A DNA stretch of 64,000 nt from Limanda limanda (Eukaryota > Chordata > Actinopteri > Pleuronectiformes > Pleuronectidae): contig NC_083655.1 in NCBI RefSeq assembly GCF_963576545.1, forward strand, positions 20,196,204-20,260,203. Direction: 5' to 3'. The translations under genes and the position numbers were made by a program. Below are positions 56,661 through 64,000 of this stretch, piece after piece (the first letter of the stretch is position 1; every line of letters starts with the position of its first letter). Under the pieces are notes generated by a model. The model did no database searches. It was not told where the DNA came from and saw nothing but the letters and a program-made list of their open reading frames with translations.

Positions 56661-58095
56661 CCCCACAGGGCAGAGCACACTAAGTACCATGATTCCTCGC
56701 TTCAGTCCCGTGCTACTGTAACATGACTCAAGAGTAGGGCTGCAAACAAATTCACATGACAAACTGCTGAATCATGATGATCTTGATTGATCATGGCCGA
56801 GGAATCCTGATCAACTTCTGTTTATTTTAATAGCATAAAAATGAGCAGTATAACTCATTCAATTAGGAAAAGTTTTTCCAAAGTAGTTTCTTTAGCTTAA
56901 ATTTCAAGACATTGTTATTATAAAGAGACACAAGGCTGTTGATATTAAACTGTAGTCCCTATTGACATATATCTGACATTGATCAATACTGAACCTGATT
57001 AGACAGAGTCCCAGTTGATGCCATCCCTACTGTTTTTTAAAGTTCAGAAGCTAAAACTGAGATTTCTAAATACGACGATCTGTCAAATTAAAATAAATTA
57101 AACTGTGTCTATTCAGATTGTTGTTTCCCATTGTTAAAATGGTCACTGCTTTAATTCAGGGGTATTCTAATTAAAAAAATAAGTATTTAGCGGTGGCTGA
57201 ACTACACAATATGGTTTTCGGTTGCTTATATTTAAAAAACAAATAGACTTTGTTTGCATTGAAATGTGTTGATTAAATAGATCTTCACTGATTTTCTTTT
57301 GTTAAATCAGTTGTGCATATCATTACATCCATTGAAGAATGTATGTACGCATGTAACAGCCCCTGAGTCTTAGGTTCATGCATTTTTCTACACTCAGGAT
57401 CTTTGCATATTTCATTATTAAATAATTATCCAAAGATGTCAATGAGTTACTTGCAGCCCCGCTGAAGAGTAGCTTAATGTCCGAAGTAAAGAGTGAAATG
57501 AAATTTTACAAATTGGGAGACGGTAATGAAGATAGGAGGAGATGAAAGTGAAGCTCTAGCAGCTAAGAGGCCTCTCCGGCTGATGTCCAGCTCCCTGTCT
57601 GGGCTTGAGGTTAGCTGAGGAGTTGTGATCTCTAATTGGCTGGGGGTTTAATGGAGGCGGGAGTTGAGCGGGACACCAGTTGCCTTTATGGGGTCTTTGA
57701 AAGACTTCTTGTGATGAATGTAGTGAATTAACATGGAGGAGAATGAGTTGAGGGTTCCTTTGACTCCTTTATCCGCTTCAGAAACAACAATCTGATCTGT
57801 CCATCATCCATCCATCCATCCATCGATCCAGCCATTTGTGTGTGCATGTCAGCCCAGTGCAGCACACAAACACACGAATGGTTTCCTGAGTTTCAGATGC
57901 AGGATCTATCAGGTTATCAATGTATGAAATGGGTTTCCAAAAATAAGAGCACAAGCTGGAAAATATTCTTCACTTCCCTTCAAACAAAAGTGGAGGAAGA
58001 ATCGATGAATAATATTAAAGATAATAATGCTGTTGCGCTAAAGATATGAATGCCAGTCAGAGGCGTGCATGTATATGTGTGTTTGGTGGTTGCGT
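50597..58095 (-). other. Probable tgfbr1 3' UTR and downstream flank
   Basis: No coding exon is recognised between the tgfbr1 stop and about 50590. The stretch is relatively poor in recognisable transposons compared with the lancl2 introns, which fits transcribed UTR. It contains a TG microsatellite (56605-56658), a C-run near 52128-52138 and a short ATCC repeat (57805-57825). The open frames near 54182-54609 and 55994-56391 have no recognisable domain. The true UTR end is unknown. Confidence 0.4.
56605..56658 (+). repeat. TG microsatellite
   Basis: A pure TG tract of about 54 bases inside the presumed tgfbr1 3' UTR. Confidence 0.95.
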
Positions 58096-58260
<165 letters not shown>

Positions 58261-59293
58261 TTACAGCATCATTCTGGAGCGGTCTGATGTCTTGGGAAAG
58301 GCACTAATCTCCTGTAGTATAAATAGAGACAGATGTGATGATGCTGAAAGGTCTTTATAGTGAGATGATGAAGAGAAACACAGAACGTGTCGGACAGTTC
58401 TTAAAGAAACAAGAAATATGCTGCCAACTGTGGCACAGCTGTCATTATGTAAGTTAGTGGGAAAAAGAGCCGTCGCCATGACAACATCCACGTATACTCC
58501 AACCACTGATGAAGAATGAGAGGCAGTTAAGGTAAATGGCCTGGTGTGAAGAAAATACTATTTCCAGTTTGAGACTAAACTTCCACACTCTACATGTTAA
58601 CTGTTCTCACATCTGCAGCTGTACGAAATGATCCTGTTTGAGGAGATGACTATTCAAAGTTAGTTTCTGTTTAGAAAAACGTCACTGTGTCTTTCTTTTA
58701 TCATTATTACACTTTCAGGATTCACAATTTGATGAAGCTTGTCCCTGCTCTTACATAAACCATTTTCTTGCTAAATCTGTTCTGGTTCGATCTTGCTTAT
58801 TCTTGGAAATCAACTCGTGTCAAGACATTGTTAATAGACTTGAGCGATAGAGGGCCAGAGCCTGCGAAGTTTACACTAATGTCTTCACATCTCTATTGGT
58901 TGGGGCTGGAAACAGCATCTGGTACGTATGAGTCAATGTTTGTTTGTGTCTCACTCTCTGTCAGTCTCTCACTGTGTCCGTCTGTTGAGACGCTTGTGCA
59001 TCATCTGTGAAACTTTCATCAATGCGCCGGACACATTCCAGTCCTGCCCTCAACAGGTGGACCAATGCCAAGTCCACACACACACACGCACACACTCACA
59101 CAGCTTTTTGAAGCTCAATTCTTCAGGCTCAAATGCTTTTCAACACAACTACATTTATTTAGTTTAGTAAGTTAGTAAGTTTTTATTTTATGGAGATAAG
59201 GCAAACCGAGGGGGGGGGGTCGGTGGCGGCAGAGCGTCGCGGGGGGGGGGAGACACAAAAACTTAAAGGAATCATGATGTTAATGTGTTTCTT

Positions 59294-59481
59294 TTAATGA
59301 TTTTGAACTGTACATTGGATTTCTGACCGGCGCTGACAAGCTATTCTGTGATGCTCAGACGTCATGTGTTTGTCCAGTTTGTCCTTTCTGTAGGACTGGC
59401 AGGGAGACTCTATAAGTGGCCGGGTCTGGTTTCCTCTCACAACTGCCTGTTTATGCTGTCTACATGTTTGACAGAACATTC
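59294..59481 (-). pseudogene. hAT-associated zinc-finger exon, truncated
   Basis: The acceptor TTGGTTTTAG ends at 59482 and the phase-1 join gives DLG-MFCQTCRQHKQ. The exon holds CXXC, then CQSYRKDKLDKHMTSEHH, forming a C-C-C-H-H pattern typical of the N-terminal finger of hAT-derived proteins. It stops 62 codons in, long before an RNase-H transposase domain. Confidence 0.55.
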
Positions 59482-60180
59482 CTAAAACCAAAAAGAAAAC
59501 GGAATCCCCTACTCATTCTCTATGAACTGTAATTTATCTATCTATCTATCTGGCTACCTATTTATTTATGCATGCATGTATATATGCATGTATGTAATGT
59601 ATGTATTCACTGACTTCCATAAGTAAGCCTGAATCCAGAAACATTTTTGGATCCGGTCCGCATGTTTATCGCGTCCACACGAAGCCCTGTCACAAAAACA
59701 CGGAAACGCTGGAGTGGAGTGGTTGAAATCACTATAAAGACGTTATGGAGCATGCGCATAAAGTGAAAGAAGACTAAAGTCGAGATCCTACTAGCAATCT
59801 TCCCATCACGACTTTTCTACCACCTGAAATCACTGTTACCATGGCAATCAAACAGGACTAGTTAGAATCAAGCACTTCGTCATAACCCTCGTTTGTGTTA
59901 AGTTACCGTTTTCAAACTTCCGTCAATAATAAAAAAAAAATCACGTCAGATTTGCCGGTTTTGAACAATGGTCAGTTGAAAATAGATTAAACAGTGATAG
60001 AAGGAAGTGACGCAGCGGGGTTAATAATGGTTCAGGCTGAGGTTGCGAGGCGTGGTGCGTTCACGGTTAAATACAACAAGCGGAGAAAGCAGAATCGCGG
60101 GCTGACCGGCGCTGAGAAATGCGCGTCCCGTGAGAACAGCCAGGCGCCTGCGCGCTGGAGAATTCCGGTGTTATACTTAC

Positions 60181-60409
60181 CAAGATCAGTCTTGTACAAC
60201 CAGGGGGAGTATTTCCCCTCTGAAAGCCAAGCTGGGTCAGAACCTATCATCGGGTGGTGACTGAACAGATGCTTGTCTGGGGCAGGGCGTGCAACACATG
60301 GATTCTTTTCTGTACTCGGACCCGGAGCAGGAGAGCTCCTCCGGCTGCTCCTCACAGGAGAGTGGCTGTTACCATCATCCACCCGGGGGCGTTTAAAAAA
60401 CGCGGATAT
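60181..60409 (-). pseudogene. hAT-associated protein, first exon, start codon lost
   Basis: The minus strand reads ATA-TCC-GCG then FFKRPRVDDGNSHSPV and on to WLSEGKYSPWLYKTDL, ending at a donor CTTG|GTAAGT. The FFKRPR N terminus fits zinc-finger hAT proteins in which this exon normally begins with ATG; here the codon at 60407-60409 is ATA. That makes it a dead copy unless another start is used. Confidence 0.5.
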
Positions 60410-63393
60410 TTTTAACTGCTTCTCAGGTGGTTAATGCGACATGTTTTCAGATGGATGCTCTCTGTCCGGTGGTGGGAGGTTGCTCACCTGTGTGCGCGCG
60501 CATGTGTCTGTGTGCGCGCGCATCTGAATGGAGCTCCGCCGTGCGCGATACAGAGAGCAGAGGAGAACTCTAACCGCGCGACCATGTCGAGACAGAAATG
60601 CAAACTATAGACCTGTTTAATAGGAAATGTAACCTTAAAATGATTTATGTAGAGATCTGGCGCTATATTAAAAAATACAAAATAATTAACTTGACTTTCC
60701 AGGGGGGGCGGGAGGTGCCGTTGGGGGGGCGCAGCGCCCCCCCAATATAATGGTAGGGGAAACACTGCCCCCCCCCACTGTTCAAATAAACGTCTTCAGC
60801 AGCAACACAGAGGTAAAACTGTACAAGACTTTACTCTGACCAAACACTTCATACACTTGGGGATCTTGATAGGGTTGGGTGATATGCAAACATTTTCAAA
60901 TCGGCAACAGTCAACACAACAACCTCTGATTGACGATATATTAGTGCGAAGCTGTATCCTCTTGTGGTCGGATCTCGTTTCACTGCTGTGTGCAAATAAA
61001 GGATATTTATGTTCATGAAGACAAAATGGTGTTGTTTTAACTAAGTCCGATGTGTCTGATGACACTGCATTTATGAGTGTGTCGGTGTGAGAGAAAGGAG
61101 ATAAGTGAGAAAGAGAGAGACAGAGTCAGGAAGGGCTGGATGACTGTATTTATGTTAATATGATGTATAAAAAGTGCCAGTTCTTAGGTCACTTTCTACG
61201 GTTTAATTAATTTCAGAGGCGGACCATTATACAGCAAAATAAAAAGACAAAAAAAGATGATTGGCTCAGCCAAATGCTGTCAGACAATATATTTGTTCAA
61301 TTGTCTCTTGTAGATCACAGTTAGTCATTGGCTGCACACAAGATGAGACAATAGCAGAGGGTGAAATATACATTTATCCAGGGCAAGTAACCTGCCTTCT
61401 ATCATGTTCTTCAATTGTGCTCATTTTTGTTGAACACGTGCTTTCTGTAAAAAAATGTATCACTGGATTCATTAGAAACTAGAATTTCACTCATAACTCC
61501 ACAAAGGCCCAACCGCTTTATATTAATATATCAATATATGTCTGTCTCAGTGTCTAGCGTCTCCTCATGTAGTCTCAGAGCAACTGGATGTTGAGATCAG
61601 TGCTCTGTGGGAGCCACACCATCTGTTGCACTTGTTTTAGTCACTGAAGCTAATTGCTTACATCTCTGGCTGTGTCTGGGCTCGTTGTCATGACTGAATT
61701 TGGGACCGATCAGATGGTCTCTGATGGTATTCTGTGGTGGATAAGAAACTAAACATCTTAGGTGCGCACTACAGTATACGCTATTTATTGGCAGTAAATG
61801 TGCCTCATGATTATGATAAAATAAGAAAGTCTAATGAGACCATAAACACAAACCCTGCTGTGCAGTGTTACCTGAAGTAATTGGACCTTTGCACAATTCT
61901 TTCTTCTTAAAAAGGCATCAGAATGAGGTGCATGCTATTCTTAGACGCCCATTACTCAACATGACAGGCCCTGGTGATTGGTGACTTCATCATTATACAT
62001 TTTTCCTTCCTTCTTTGAGCAACAAAAAATAAACTAAACTGCAACTGATACATTCTGAGGTTATCCTACATATTCAGTAGGAGGTAGACTCCAAGCCCAG
62101 AAATGTAAATCACAAATCTTAGCTACTAATGTGTTAAAATCAGTCTCTGCGTCTGAATGTGCAGTTTGACTTACTGAACCGGTTTGTCAGTCTGGATGTG
62201 TAGGAATCATTATTATAGTCTGTGGATCATTGTGACTCATTGCTGTGTAAAATGAGTGGTTGGTTGGTTGCGTACGTGCGGTGTGTGTGTGTGTGCGTGA
62301 GTTGATCTGAGACATGTCTGTGTTTGTGTATAGACAAAACCCTGAACATGACCCTAATTGTAAAAAGAAAATAAACTGTTTTTGGACACATAAAATAAAA
62401 GCTGTGTTACAATTAAAGGTGTATTTACAGATGGGAAAATACAAAACCAGAATTGCAATGGGTCGCATTTGACTTGACGTATATAATTGAAGGAAGTCCA
62501 GTTGGTTGGTATGAAGTACCCTGGCACTAAGATGAGCATGATCCTTCCAGGAATCATTTTTAAGGAAATAAATTAAAATGTTGAAAAATAGTGCTTACTC
62601 ACAAAGTTTAGGAATGTGAAATACATATCCATACGATATATACATCTCAAAGAAAAGGTCTACCAAGTCTTCAGAGAAGCAAAGAAAAGGCTGTTTACAT
62701 CAAATCACACAAAAGCTGAATGTGTTTTCAGGTTGATGGCAAATAGTCTTGACCGGTGTAACTTCAACACAGGCTTGTTCTGAAGTTGGACCCTGTCTGT
62801 GAGCTTCAAATCAGTGGCCTGTCGCAGGCCAGAGGCTTCATTTTCATTGAGAATAAAAGAGCGAGAGACCATTTCCTCTGTGTCACAGTGTATGTCTTCA
62901 AACCCTGAATAATGTCCCATGGAAAAACCAACACTGAATGAATATACAATGGACTGTAACTTTTTTCATTCTGATGATCTCAACTCAGCACATTTTAATA
63001 CAAAAGGGCCTGCAGACCCACTGCAAAACTTCATGACTTCATGCCTGAGCCTCCAAACAGTAATGTCGCTTACATGTATCACCATCACCTCAAATTAAAT
63101 CATAATGACCCTCAACAAGGTCAATAAATCAATAATGAAAATGTGTGTGCCCATAGTACAATGTATTAAACTGAAACCCAAGTCTGAAGATACAACACAC
63201 ACGCTCACACACACACGTGCACACACACGCTGAGTGGTTTCTTCCTCTCTGGGGACTGTGAGAATGAGATGAGTGCTTGTACTCCTGTGTGTTTGTGTGT
63301 GTATCAGATAAATGAGTGATGGTATTGAGAAGGATTCTTGGGCTTATAGCCAAATACAACTTTCCGAACATGTTGAACACAACATCTTACATG

Positions 63394-63627
63394 TAGGGCT
63401 GGGCAAGTTAACTCAAGTGATGAGTTAACTCGATTGTTTATCCGCCAATTATTTTCTTTTTTCCTGTTCTGCAGCAGTCAGCAACAGACTTTCACAAAAT
63501 AAAAGCCTGACTTTCACAATAAAACAATAAATAATCAAACCTGAGTTAATGCGAGATAAAATAATTAATCGAGTTTACTCATCACTTGAGTTAACTCGAT
63601 TGAAACGAGTTAACTTGCCCAGCCCTA
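63394..63627. mobile_element. Palindromic hAT MITE
   Basis: 234 bases starting TAGGGCTGGGCAAGTTAACT and ending with its inverse, flanked by an exact 8-base duplication CTTACATG (63386-63393 and 63628-63635). The interior repeats GAGTTAACTCGATT and its relatives, so the whole element can fold back. It is non-coding. Confidence 0.9.
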
Positions 63628-64000
63628 CTTACATGACACCGTTGCAACATTTCTATATCTCAGTTTTGAACGTTAGAAATGGAACTGCATGTTTTAACTG
63701 TACATAAAAAAACACCAGAGAGGTTCGGTCTTACATTTAGTCCGGTGCCAGGTTTTAAAAGTCTGATGTTGTCGATCTCCAAACAGACAGATTCAAAACA
63801 ACTGCCCCCTCTTATCATCCTTTCTTCCATATGGGGAATAATCGTGCTCCACATTTTGAAGCTCAAGTTCACATACTAGGATTCTTTGGGGAATGTAAAA
63901 CAATAAAAAAGGGATCAGTGATTTGAACTGTGGGTGACTTGAGCTTAACTTTTTTTTAAAGTCTATATTTGTTAACATTTTGTAAAAAAGTGGTACCAAT

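Larger units (their letters stand above)
59205..60767 (-). mobile_element. hAT element remnant with a two-exon gene piece
   Basis: The right end, read on the minus strand from 60767, is CAGTGTTTCCCCTACCATTA, a common fish hAT end, followed by a G-rich and GCGC-rich subterminal region. The left side has a related G-rich block (59207-59250) but no matching CAGTG end, so it is truncated or rearranged. Inside are two gene pieces on the minus strand (60181-60409 and 59294-59481). Confidence 0.6.

Noticed and set aside
59600..62000. Search for the penultimate tgfbr1 kinase exon
   Set aside because: No reading with the expected kinase motifs was found on the minus strand; it probably lies beyond the window.

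Overview
This window is vertebrate, almost certainly teleost fish, nuclear DNA. The evidence is split genes with canonical splice sites, very low coding density, long CA/GA/TTA microsatellites, Tc1/mariner, hAT, tRNA-derived SINE and L2-like LINE copies of the kind common in fish, and two recognisable vertebrate genes. No bacterial gene, operon, CRISPR array or riboswitch is present.

Layout. (1) Positions 2330-24777, minus strand: a complete nine-exon lancl2 gene (LanC-like protein 2, 431 residues as assembled). All introns have GT-AG ends, the three zinc ligands are present and the N terminus starts Met-Gly. Its introns are full of transposons. Intron 8 (2407-8813) holds a four-level nest: a fold-back element (2825-8648) that carries a broken gene of a family I cannot name, interrupted by a hAT element (3238-6375), which is interrupted by a Tc1 element (3623-6118), which is interrupted by a second hAT remnant (4798 to about 6043). 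Intron 6 holds a short hAT element (10660-11518) carrying a MADF-domain gene fragment. (2) Positions 24818-31090: probably the 5' untranslated intron and first exon of lancl2, with a strong splice acceptor 40 bases before the ATG and a GC-rich exon-like block ending in a donor at 30643. Between them sits a complete, apparently very young Ty1/copia retrotransposon (25026-29912): near-identical LTRs, a 5-base target duplication, one uninterrupted 1345-codon gag-pol frame and a primer site complementary to the middle of initiator tRNA-Met. (3) Positions 31100-50560: intergenic DNA with SINEs, LINE remnants, microsatellites and a 10-base-unit minisatellite; no gene recognised. (4) Positions 50560-64000, minus strand: the 3' end of tgfbr1 (TGF-beta type I receptor, ALK5). 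The last coding exon is 58096-58221, a probable long 3' UTR lies below it, and the last intron continues past the window end. That intron contains a hAT remnant with a split zinc-finger gene (about 59205-60767) and a 234-base palindromic hAT MITE (63394-63627).

The two host genes are in the same orientation, tgfbr1 upstream of lancl2, and there is no sign that they work together. The most unusual content is the fold-back element with its unnamed protein, the intact copia element with a half-tRNA-type primer site, and the inferred upstream lancl2 exon. All calls come from reading the sequence and from general knowledge of families; no database search was run.
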